Source of the DNA: Treponema sp.
GTDB taxonomy: Bacteria > Spirochaetota > Spirochaetia > Treponematales > Breznakiellaceae
NCBI GenBank assembly: GCA_031273405.1
Contig: JAISRW010000057.1
Coordinates: forward strand, 1 to 7,281
Length of the DNA: 7,281 bases
Reading direction: 5' to 3'
Shown here: positions 1 through 5,810 of the stretch, piece by piece
Position numbering within the stretch: position 1 is the stretch's first letter
How the letters are laid out: each line of letters opens with the position of its first letter
Program-made: the position numbers and the translations under genes
Notes under the pieces: model-generated
Seen by the model: only the letters and a program-made list of their open reading frames with translations
The model's database searches: none
Told to the model about the DNA's origin: nothing

Positions 1-10
1 CCTCCCCCCT
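1..10 (-). promoter_or_regulatory. Possible ribosome binding site for a gene beyond the window
   Basis: Directly after the TGA stop of the M16 gene the minus strand reads AGGGGGGAGG, a purine run resembling a Shine-Dalgarno. It could serve a closely spaced downstream gene of the same operon whose start lies just outside the window. This is an inference from ten bases only. Confidence 0.25.
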
Positions 11-2887
11 TCAGTTTTTCCATCCTTCAGGATAGAGCACGACCTGGGCGCTTTCGCCGGACAAGAGTTCCCTGATCATGGAGCGGATCCGGGCGGGGCG
101 AAGGGAGCGCAGAATATCAGGGCGGCCGGCGAGCCTGCTTAAAGGCGAATCGTAGAGCGCCGCCGAGTTGGCGTAACTCTGGGCGATATAGGAATTATTC
201 TGCATGGACCGCTCGTGTTCCTTGAGCAGGGCTTCGACGGCTTTATCAAACACGTCCCCGTTGGTATGCTCGGCAAGAGAGGCGATCAAAGCGCGGACCG
301 CGGAGACAAGTTCCCCGGCCCGGCGGGGATCGCAGTAGAAATAAACCGAAAGGGTCCCCTCCCCTTTCGGGATCGGCGTAACCGAAGCGCGGGCAAAGCT
401 GGAATAGACGCCGCCGAGCTTTTCCCGGATCTCCTCGGTCAGGACAATATCCAGATACTCGGTTACGATCGCGGCGGCCTGGCTTTTTTCCTCGCTAAAT
501 TCCATCGGAGCGAACCAGCCTAAAAACACCATGCTCTGCTCTTCCTTCCCTTTAAAAACCTGCTTCTCGGTTTGACCCGGCCGGACAATCCCCGGATCGT
601 TCCACGCGTTCATGGAAGCCCCGGGAGGAATAGAAGCCAGCCAGGTTTCGGCTAGGGCCTTCATCGTTTCAGGATTAATGTTGCCGGTAAAAACAAAGGT
701 GTAGTCCCCGGGATTAAGGCAGGCCCGGATATATTCCAGGGCGTCGTTTATCGATACCTTCTCAAGGTCTCCCAGTTCCATGGGCTTAAACCGGGGATGG
801 CCGCCGTAAACGGTCCGGGTTACTTCGTGATAAAAAACCGTCTCAGGATTTTCTTCGTCCCTGGCGAGATTGGTACGGTACTGATCGAGCAGGGCCTGTA
901 CCGCGCCGTCGTCTATCCTCGGCTGGGTGAATCCCAGGTAGAGCATCTGGAAGAGGGTCTCCAGGTCGCCGGTACTGGAGGAGCCTTCAAAGGTCCGGTA
1001 ATATTTGGAGCTCCGGAACGAGAAGCTCACCTGGCGGCCCGCAAGTTTTCTGATAAGATCCGGCCGGGAATAGGGGCCGAGGCCCGAGGCGCTGAGCATT
1101 TCGGCCGCCAGCCCCGCGGATATATCCTGGGCCTCGGGAACATTGGCGGAGCCTCCCCGGGCCAGGGCGTAGAGGACAATCTCGTTGTTCCGGTTGTCGG
1201 TCTCTTTGAGGATGACCTTCGCCCCGTTGCTCAGCTCCCATATACGGGCGCCGGTTTCCCTGTCCAGGGATGCGGCCCTGATCGTGCCGGGAGCAGGGTC
1301 GCGGTCAATCAGATCGGCGCTCAGGACTTCGGATTCCCGGTTCCTGATTTCCGCCCCGGCGGTTTCGGCGAAGATCGCCCGGATCCTGTCCGCCTGGGGA
1401 AGGCTTGGGGCGTCGGCCTCGGGGGCCATGAGAAAGAGGGTAAGATCATCGGCGGCAAAATAATTTTTTACCGCCCCCGCGATTTCCGCTTTCCCGATTC
1501 CGGGAAGGAGGCGCCTTACCGCGTCCAGTTCCCATTCAAGGTCCGCCGTGATTTCTCCTTCAAGAAAATGGGACGTAAAGTTCCTGACAAAATTTTGTGA
1601 TTCCTGCCTGTCCTTTTCCGAGACCGCCTGTTCCAGGGACGAAAGGAGGCTGAGCTTCGCCCGCTCCAGTTCGGCGCCGGTAAAGCCGTAACGGGCCATG
1701 GCTTCCTTTTCAAGGAGCAGTTCCCTGAGGGCCTCTTCGACGGCGCCGGTTTTTGCCTGGACCCCCATAACATAGAACCGGGCCGAGGCGGCCCAGCGCC
1801 AGTTGTATCCCCAGGCGCCTACATGGGAACTTTCGGGATTGGCGGCGGCCTCCTCAAAACGCAGGGAAAGCATGGAGTCGATGAGATTGTCCATCACCGC
1901 CTGACGGTAAGCGCCGAGGCTTCCGCGATCCGGATCGGGGTTTTGTTTCCAATATATACTAAAGACCGTGTTGGTCAGTTCCGGGTCGGTAACGATCTCG
2001 GCCCGGAAATTCCCCTTTTGGGGCGGAGGAAGATCGAAAACAGGCCGGTTCACCGGCGCCTCCGGGGCGGGTATGCCGAAATGGACGGCCAGTTCCTCCT
2101 CCAGAGCCTGGCCGTCAAAATCCCCCACAAAGACAAGGGCCATGTTGTCGGCACGGTACCAGCGCCGGTAAAAACCGGCCAGCTTTTCCGCCGGGGCCTT
2201 TTCGATTATTTCCCTGAGGCCGATGACTTTTCTTTCCGCGTACCGGGAGCCCTGGAAAATTACCGGGAGCAGCACCTCCCTCACCCTGTCCATGGCGCCC
2301 AGCCTGGTACGGTATTCTTCCATAATGATTGAACGTTCGCTGTCCACGTCGGAAGGAACGAAGCTCAGCGCCCGGGTCCAGTCGTCAATAATCGCCAGAG
2401 CCCGGTCAGGAATGCGCCTGCGCCCCTCCGTCATCTCCACCGGAACCTCGATGCCGTAGACCGTCGAGTCATAGCTGGTATAGGCGTTGGCGTCGGCGCC
2501 AAAGCGCATTCCCAGGGAACGGAGGTAATTGATGAGCTCCTGCTTGGGGAAACGGGAAGTGCCGTTAAAAGCCATGTGCTCCACAAAATGGGCCAGGCCC
2601 CGTTCGTCGTCGGCTTCCAGCACCGAACCCGCGTTTACGGCCAGGGTGAGGTAAGCCCGGTTTTGGGGCCGGGAATTCTCAAGGATATAGTAACGGAGCC
2701 CCGAAGGGAGGGTCCCGGTCCTGGCGGCGGCCATAAAAGGCACGGGATCGGAAGCCTTCCCGAGCCCCCCGAAATCCGCCTGTTCCGCCTGGGGGCTCCC
2801 GGCGCAGGAAAACAAAAGACCGCAAAAAAAGAGGGCCGCAAAAACCGCCCCAAAACGAACGAAAATGCTTTTACTACTATTTTTCAT
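11..2887 (-). CDS. M16 family zinc metalloprotease, PqqL-like lipoprotein
   Basis: Predicted zinc endopeptidase of the pitrilysin/insulinase clan, probably anchored by lipid on the periplasmic side of the envelope, where such enzymes degrade peptides. The N-terminus has basic residues, a hydrophobic stretch and a lipobox LFSC, giving a lipidated Cys at residue 28. The inverted zinc motif HFVEH is at residues 100-104, followed by MAFNG and RFGADANAYTSYD as in PqqL-type proteins. E184 and E191 (ERSIIMEE) fit the glutamate pair of pitrilysin, with E191 the likely third zinc ligand. A first M16 C-domain lies at about 225-405, an inactive second N-like domain at about 545-690 and a second C-domain at about 700-885, with the conserved R/Y pair R821 and Y828 in EEIREKLGGVYS. 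Length suits a complete two-half M16 protein. The ATG at 2887 has no clear Shine-Dalgarno, but no other Met precedes the signal peptide core. The substrate is unknown. Confidence 0.95.
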   Translation of the reverse strand: MKNSSKSIFVRFGAVFAALFFCGLLFSCAGSPQAEQADFGGLGKASDPVPFMAAARTGTLPSGLRYYILENSRPQNRAYLTLAVNAGSVLEADDERGLAHFVEHMAFNGTSRFPKQELINYLRSLGMRFGADANAYTSYDSTVYGIEVPVEMTEGRRRIPDRALAIIDDWTRALSFVPSDVDSERSIIMEEYRTRLGAMDRVREVLLPVIFQGSRYAERKVIGLREIIEKAPAEKLAGFYRRWYRADNMALVFVGDFDGQALEEELAVHFGIPAPEAPVNRPVFDLPPPQKGNFRAEIVTDPELTNTVFSIYWKQNPDPDRGSLGAYRQAVMDNLIDSMLSLRFEEAAANPESSHVGAWGYNWRWAASARFYVMGVQAKTGAVEEALRELLLEKEAMARYGFTGAELERAKLSLLSSLEQAVSEKDRQESQNFVRNFTSHFLEGEITADLEWELDAVRRLLPGIGKAEIAGAVKNYFAADDLTLFLMAPEADAPSLPQADRIRAIFAETAGAEIRNRESEVLSADLIDRDPAPGTIRAASLDRETGARIWELSNGAKVILKETDNRNNEIVLYALARGGSANVPEAQDISAGLAAEMLSASGLGPYSRPDLIRKLAGRQVSFSFRSSKYYRTFEGSSSTGDLETLFQMLYLGFTQPRIDDGAVQALLDQYRTNLARDEENPETVFYHEVTRTVYGGHPRFKPMELGDLEKVSINDALEYIRACLNPGDYTFVFTGNINPETMKALAETWLASIPPGASMNAWNDPGIVRPGQTEKQVFKGKEEQSMVFLGWFAPMEFSEEKSQAAAIVTEYLDIVLTEEIREKLGGVYSSFARASVTPIPKGEGTLSVYFYCDPRRAGELVSAVRALIASLAEHTNGDVFDKAVEALLKEHERSMQNNSYIAQSYANSAALYDSPLSRLAGRPDILRSLRPARIRSMIRELLSGESAQVVLYPEGWKN

Positions 2888-2893
2888 GAGCTA

Positions 2894-2922
2894 ACTATAG
2901 CTAAAACAAAAACAAATTACCA
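2894..2922 (-). promoter_or_regulatory. Candidate promoter of the M16 gene, possibly leaderless
   Basis: The minus strand carries TATAGT (2899 to 2894), a good -10 match, and 17 bases upstream TGGTAA (2922 to 2917), a poor -35. The -10 ends six bases before the ATG at 2887, so transcription would start at or next to the start codon. That would fit the absence of a Shine-Dalgarno. The weak -35 keeps confidence low; the surrounding A/T-rich stretch at 2891-2919 could hold another promoter. Confidence 0.3.
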
Positions 2923-2964
2923 GATCGCGTATCAACCAACCCAAGAACCCGCTAACCCGGGGGA

Positions 2965-3030
2965 TTGAGGCGCCGTGTTTGGACTCTTGCGGACAAAGGC
3001 GAAGAGTAGTATAGTATAAAGACGCCTCAA
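2965..3030. repeat. Inverted repeat flanking the promoter of the small gene
   Basis: TTGAGGCG at 2965-2972 is the perfect reverse complement of CGCCTCAA at 3023-3030, with 50 bases between the arms. The left arm lies upstream of the -35 and the right arm covers the expected transcription start, so the pair could be operator half-sites or chance. Part of the right arm also pairs with 3041-3047 (see the leader hairpin). Confidence 0.45.
2987..3015 (+). promoter_or_regulatory. Sigma70-type promoter for the 74-residue protein gene
   Basis: TTGCGG at 2987-2992 and TATAGT at 3010-3015 are separated by 17 bases, the optimal spacing for the housekeeping sigma factor. Transcription would start near 3021-3023 and give a leader of about 52 bases. 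A second A/T-rich hexamer, TATAAA at 3015-3020, overlaps but would be 22 bases from the -35. This is the best promoter match in the window. Confidence 0.6.
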
Positions 3031-3047
3031 AAAACTGTGCTTTGAGG
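3025..3047 (+). promoter_or_regulatory. Hairpin at the 5' end of the small gene's mRNA leader
   Basis: CCTCAAA (3025-3031) pairs with TTTGAGG (3041-3047), giving a 7-bp stem and a 9-base loop. If transcription starts near 3021-3023, the hairpin sits at the very 5' end of the mRNA, where such structures often protect against decay. It lies 16 bases before the GGAGG ribosome binding site and does not occlude it. No U-run follows, so it is not a terminator. Confidence 0.4.
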
Positions 3048-3073
3048 TTTCTGTCGTTCATACGGAGGTTGCT

Positions 3074-3298
3074 ATGTCCGAGCCCGCAAAGAGAGATCCC
3101 AAGGCCCCCCGGTTCCTTGAGATTACGATTAAAGACAGCGAAGGCAAGATCTGGTCCACCATACTGGCCCAGGCCAAGGATTTTTCTACCGGGTCGGTGG
3201 GGTACTACGCTTCGGAAAAGGCGGCCAATCCGGAAAGCGCCGAAAGGTATCAGTGCAGCCTGAGCTTTACCCTGATCGGCTCGAAGCCGGGAAAATAG
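3074..3298 (+). CDS. Small conserved-looking protein of unknown function (74 aa)
   Basis: I do not recognise a family. The 74-residue product has no signal peptide or membrane segment, so it is probably cytoplasmic. It is polar, with a basic, Pro-rich N-terminus (about 1-13). Two likely beta segments follow, RFLEITIK at about 13-20 and YQCSLSFTLIG at about 60-70, flanking a middle part rich in Ser, Ala and Gly. There is one Cys, near residue 62, and no metal-binding or nucleic-acid-binding motif. Translation is well supported: GGAGG at 3064-3068 is five bases from the ATG. A good promoter lies upstream and a terminator-like hairpin overlaps the stop codon, so it is probably a real, independently transcribed gene. 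A second long frame over 3042-3263 lacks these signals and looks like a shadow. Confidence 0.75.
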   Translation: MSEPAKRDPKAPRFLEITIKDSEGKIWSTILAQAKDFSTGSVGYYASEKAANPESAERYQCSLSFTLIGSKPGK

Positions 3299-3312
3299 GG
3301 CCCGGGCTTTTT
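3284..3312 (+). terminator. Probable Rho-independent terminator of the small gene
   Basis: AAGCCGGG (3284-3291) pairs with CCC-G-GGCTT (3301-3309), giving eight base pairs with one bulged G, a nine-base loop containing the TAG stop, and a run of five T at 3308-3312. The stem is G+C-rich at its top. The hairpin overlaps the last codons and the stop, and would separate the small gene from ctp, possibly only partly. The short T-run and the bulge make strength uncertain. Confidence 0.45.
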
Positions 3313-3325
3313 ATCCCTTCCCTGG

Positions 3326-3357
3326 TTGAAATATTCGACCTATTAAGCCAGTATTTA
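3326..3357 (+). promoter_or_regulatory. Weak candidate promoter for ctp
   Basis: TTGAAA at 3326-3331 is a fair -35. An A/T-rich -10 area follows: TATTTA at 3352-3357 is 20 bases away, longer than optimal, while the hexamers at 17-18 bases spacing match poorly. The region between the upstream terminator-like hairpin and ctp is locally A/T-rich in otherwise G+C-rich DNA, which fits a promoter. The exact elements are not certain. Confidence 0.25.
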
Positions 3358-3369
3358 AAAACAAGAATA

Positions 3370-3385
3370 GGGGGTGATGTTTATG
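3370..3385 (+). promoter_or_regulatory. Shine-Dalgarno that decides the ctp start codon
   Basis: Three in-frame starts stand close together: GTG at 3374, ATG at 3377 and ATG at 3383. GGGGG at 3370-3374, continuing into TGAT, matches the 16S rRNA 3' end (GGAGGTGAT) and lies eight bases before the ATG at 3383. The GTG and the first ATG fall inside the pairing region itself, so 3383 is the best start. Confidence 0.65.
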
Positions 3386-4891
3386 GAAAAAAACACGTTT
3401 CGGGGGAAAATTCCCCTTTCTCTTATATGGATTGTTGCGACCCTGGTCTTTTGCGCGGTTTTTATACTGGTGTCGGCGCCCCAGGCCATGGGCCAAGGGC
3501 AGAACAGAGGCGCCGAGCCTTCCGGCCAGAACAACCAGTCCCAGTACGCCTCGATAATCCGCAATGTTTTCGATTTTATACAGCGCCAGTATGTGGAAGA
3601 GGTGGACCCCAAGGTCCTCTACGAGGGGGCCATGCAGGGGATGCTCAATTCCCTGGGGGATCCCTATTCGAGCTTCCTGCCGGAATCGGAAATGTCCGGC
3701 CTCAACGACACCACCCAGGGCAGCTTCGGCGGAGTGGGGCTTTATATCTCCAAGCCTGTGGAATCCAGGCCCGACGGCAAACCTCCCTATGTGGAAGTCG
3801 CGGCCCCCATAGAGGATACCCCCGGCTGGCGGGCCGGGATAAATCCGGGGGATCTCATCATCCGGATAAACGAAGAATCCACCGATGTCCTTTCTATGGA
3901 CGAGGTTTTGGCCCGGCTCCGGGGCACTCCCGGGGAAAAAGTCAGCCTCATCATACGCAGGGGGGAAAAGCTTGAATTCCCCGTGACCCTAGTCCGGGCC
4001 GTCATCGAGGTCCCCACCACAAAATACGCCATGATTGACCATATCGGCTATCTTAAGCTCCTCACCTTTACGCCCATGACGGCGGAGAGGGCCCGGGCGG
4101 CCATAAACGATTTCAAGGACAAGGGCTACAAGGCCCTGGTTCTGGATCTCAGGAACAATTACGGGGGTCTCCTCAATTCCGCCGTGGAGATCAGCAGCCT
4201 CTTTATCGAGGGGGGGGTAGTGGTTTCCACCAAATCCCGGATCCTCAGGGACGCCCAGACCTTTTATACCAGGGGCAGGCTGGCGGTGGCCGGGGATATT
4301 CCCATAGTGGTCCTTATCAACCGGGGCTCGGCTTCGGCCTCGGAGATTGTGGCCGGCGCCTTAAAAGACAGGGGCCGGGGCTATCTGGTAGGGGAGAAAT
4401 CCTTCGGCAAGGGCTCTGTCCAGCAGGTCTACCCCCTGGATAACAGCACCGGATTCAAGCTTACCACCGCCCGCTACTATACCCCCAGCGATGTAAACAT
4501 CGACAAGATCGGCATACCCCCCGACAGGGAGATCGCCTTTCCCGATTTTACCGAGGCTGACGCGGAAAAGCTCAACGAGCTTATCAACGCCAACAAAATC
4601 CCCGGCTTTGTCGCTTCCAACCCCCAGGCCTCCGCCGCGGAAGTCGAAGCCTTTGTCGCGGAGCTCAACCGGGACTACGGCCTGGATGCCGGCATGCTCC
4701 GGCGCCTGGTCAGGAACGAGCGGAACCGGACCGCCATAGCTCCGGTTTACGATCTGGAATACGATGTTCAGCTTCAGGAAGCCGTAAAAATCCTCAAGGA
4801 AGAGAATTTCGGGACCCTCATGCGGACTTCCAAGACCCTCAAGACCCTCCAGGAAGAAGCCCTCCAAAGTGAGGAGGCCGCAGCTTCCTAG
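3383..4891 (+). CDS. ctpA: S41 family C-terminal processing protease with PDZ domain
   Basis: A serine protease that cleaves envelope proteins near their C-terminus, in the periplasm and tethered to the inner membrane. Using the ATG at 3383 (502 residues), a signal-anchor segment covers about 10-35. A helical N-terminal region follows (about 54-112, with the family's LGDPYSSFLP at 91-100), then a PDZ domain at about 113-203, which binds substrate C-termini and controls activity. The S41 protease domain is at about 215-375. The LDLRNNYGG segment (254-262) precedes the catalytic motif GSASASE. By spacing with E. coli Tsp/Prc, the nucleophile is S318, the general base is K343 in SFGKGSVQ, and D329 is the conserved Asp; all are present. 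The tail (about 376-502) is charged and ends with a KTLKTL duplication. Length fits the CtpA subfamily rather than the longer Prc. The exact symbol is by similarity only. A run of eight G lies at 4210-4217. Confidence 0.95.
   Translation: MEKNTFRGKIPLSLIWIVATLVFCAVFILVSAPQAMGQGQNRGAEPSGQNNQSQYASIIRNVFDFIQRQYVEEVDPKVLYEGAMQGMLNSLGDPYSSFLPESEMSGLNDTTQGSFGGVGLYISKPVESRPDGKPPYVEVAAPIEDTPGWRAGINPGDLIIRINEESTDVLSMDEVLARLRGTPGEKVSLIIRRGEKLEFPVTLVRAVIEVPTTKYAMIDHIGYLKLLTFTPMTAERARAAINDFKDKGYKALVLDLRNNYGGLLNSAVEISSLFIEGGVVVSTKSRILRDAQTFYTRGRLAVAGDIPIVVLINRGSASASEIVAGALKDRGRGYLVGEKSFGKGSVQQVYPLDNSTGFKLTTARYYTPSDVNIDKIGIPPDREIAFPDFTEADAEKLNELINANKIPGFVASNPQASAAEVEAFVAELNRDYGLDAGMLRRLVRNERNRTAIAPVYDLEYDVQLQEAVKILKEENFGTLMRTSKTLKTLQEEALQSEEAAAS
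4832..4849 (+). repeat. Nine-base tandem duplication in the ctp tail
   Basis: AAGACCCTC occurs twice in tandem (4832-4840 and 4841-4849). It keeps the frame and encodes KTL-KTL near the protein's C-terminus, a helical tail region. It is probably a recent small duplication without functional meaning. Confidence 0.5.
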
Positions 4892-4978
4892 CAGTTTGTT
4901 GCGCTTCGCGCATGAAACCTCCAAAAATCGCCTGCAAGGCGATTGCGAACCTACGGTTCGATTTACCTTACAAACTGC
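4891..4978. repeat. 88-base four-way-junction structured element (probable dispersed or MITE-like repeat)
   Basis: The outer arms GCAGTTTGT (4891-4899) and ACAAACTGC (4970-4978) are perfect 9-bp inverted repeats. Between them stand three hairpins, each with a three-base loop: 4900-4912 (5 bp, loop TTC), 4926-4944 (8 bp, AATCGCCT/AGGCGATT, loop GCA) and 4946-4960 (6 bp, CGAACC/GGTTCG, loop TAC). Single-stranded linkers are at 4913-4925 and 4961-4969. All stems are perfect, so the whole folds as a cloverleaf on either strand. The first base is the last base of the ctp stop codon, and the element fills most of the ctp-rsmE gap. AAATCG (4925-4930) can alternatively pair with CGATTT (4959-4964). 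Terminal inverted repeats plus internal palindromes fit a small non-autonomous mobile repeat. A structured RNA or processing signal between ctp and rsmE is the alternative. Copy number cannot be judged from one window. Confidence 0.7.
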
Positions 4979-4994
4979 CGGACCCTGGTAGGAA

Positions 4995-5810
4995 ATGAAG
5001 CGATTCATCCTGACTGCGCCCCCTAACGGGGACGGAATAATTCGCCTCTACGGGCAGGATTATCACTATCTCGTCCGGGTTCGGCGGCTCAGGGGGGGAG
5101 CTGTTTTCCCGGCCCTCCTCCCCGGGGGGACTGAAACGCCGGTAAAGATACTTTCCACCGCCGACGGGATACTCATCGGCCGGTGCATGGAGCCGGGGGA
5201 GGAAAAAGCCGGGGGCGTTTCTTTGCCGCCCATCATTCTCTTCCAGGGCCTCCCCAAGGGGACCAAAATGGACCTCATCGTCCGCCAGGCCGCCGAGGGG
5301 GGCGTAAGGGAGGTGGTGCCTTTTGAGTCGGAATTCTCGGCGGTCAGGATAAAACCCGGCACGGACGAAAAGCTGAGGCGCTGGGAGCGGATCGTCAGGG
5401 AGGCGAGGCAGCAAAGCGGCTCGGTTATCCCGACGGAGGTAAAGGCCCCCTGTACCGTGGACGGGCTGCTGGAGTATTGGGCGGACCTTAAGCGGGAGCA
5501 TCCCCGGGGCATCGGCATACTGCTGCATCAGGAACCGCGGATTTTCCCGGACGGCCCTCTTGAACAGGGGACATTTCATGATTATCTTTATAATAAGCCC
5601 GAATTCGTTGCGGCGGCGGTCGGCCCGGAGGGGGGCTTTTCTCCCGGCGAAGCAGGGCGGTTTATGGCGGAAGGATTTAAGCCCCTGGTAATGGGCAGCA
5701 CAATTTTACGGACCGAAACCGCGGCTCTTTATGCCGCGGCGGCTGTACGCATCATACTTATGGAGAGAGCATCATGGGCGCCGAAAGCGCATCAGCAGAA
5801 AAGCCGCTGA
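4995..5810 (+). CDS. rsmE: 16S rRNA (uracil(1498)-N3)-methyltransferase RsmE
   Basis: Transfers a methyl group from S-adenosylmethionine to N3 of U1498 of 16S rRNA, in the decoding region of the 30S subunit; cytoplasmic. The 271-residue product has the family layout: an N-terminal PUA-like RNA-binding part (about 1-70, with MKRFIL and YHYLVRVRRLRGG), then a SPOUT methyltransferase domain with the C-terminal trefoil knot. Visible family motifs are KGTKMDLIVRQAAEGGV (88-104), VPFESEFSAV (108-117), WERIVREARQQS (130-141), GPEGGFSPGE (210-219) and GSTILRTETAALYAAAA (234-250), the last two forming the knot and cofactor site. The usual Arg after QSG is Ser here, a minor variation. The start is set by the family N-terminus. 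The nearest Shine-Dalgarno-like bases, GGTAGGA at 4987-4993, lie unusually close to the ATG. The last 37 bases overlap the next gene. Confidence 0.96.
   Translation: MKRFILTAPPNGDGIIRLYGQDYHYLVRVRRLRGGAVFPALLPGGTETPVKILSTADGILIGRCMEPGEEKAGGVSLPPIILFQGLPKGTKMDLIVRQAAEGGVREVVPFESEFSAVRIKPGTDEKLRRWERIVREARQQSGSVIPTEVKAPCTVDGLLEYWADLKREHPRGIGILLHQEPRIFPDGPLEQGTFHDYLYNKPEFVAAAVGPEGGFSPGEAGRFMAEGFKPLVMGSTILRTETAALYAAAAVRIILMERASWAPKAHQQKSR
5762..5776 (+). promoter_or_regulatory. Ribosome binding site inside rsmE that starts the next gene
   Basis: GGAGAG at 5762-5767 lies six bases before the ATG at 5774, all within the rsmE coding sequence. It fixes the start of the WecG-like gene. Together with the 37-base overlap it implies translational coupling to rsmE. 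Confidence 0.7.

Noticed and set aside
797..1600. Long plus-strand frame opposite the M16 gene (267 codons)
   Set aside because: It lies fully antisense to a clear M16 gene and its translation has no family features. G+C-rich DNA often leaves such frames open.
3253..3975. Plus-strand frame of 240 codons overlapping the small gene and ctp
   Set aside because: It overlaps the strongly supported ctp reading frame, and its Gly/Arg/Pro/His-rich translation is typical of a shadow frame.
4839..4924. Short minus-strand ORF from ATG at 4913 with GGAGG upstream (about 24 codons, MREAQQTARKLRPP...)
   Set aside because: It starts inside the palindromic element and runs antisense through the end of ctp. 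The spacing of four bases is short and the product has no recognisable character. It is probably a by-product of the repeat.
4923..4944. Rho-independent terminator on the minus strand (8-bp stem followed by five T)
   Set aside because: The form fits, but no minus-strand gene leads into it, and it is one arm of the larger element. It may act as such by accident.
4891..4978. tRNA gene, because the element is cloverleaf-shaped and contains GGTTCGATTT, like a T-arm
   Set aside because: The outer stem is 9 bp and all inner loops have three bases. No anticodon loop of seven bases, no D-loop consensus and no T-stem pairing around TTCGATT can be drawn.
5092..5098. Run of seven G in rsmE as a phase-variable site
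   Set aside because: Runs of seven are common in this G+C-rich, GGG-using sequence, and rsmE is a housekeeping gene, so no special meaning can be supported.
4361..5579. Two long minus-strand frames (215 and 203 codons) opposite ctp and rsmE
   Set aside because: Both are antisense to well-supported genes and run through the palindromic element. No motifs are visible.
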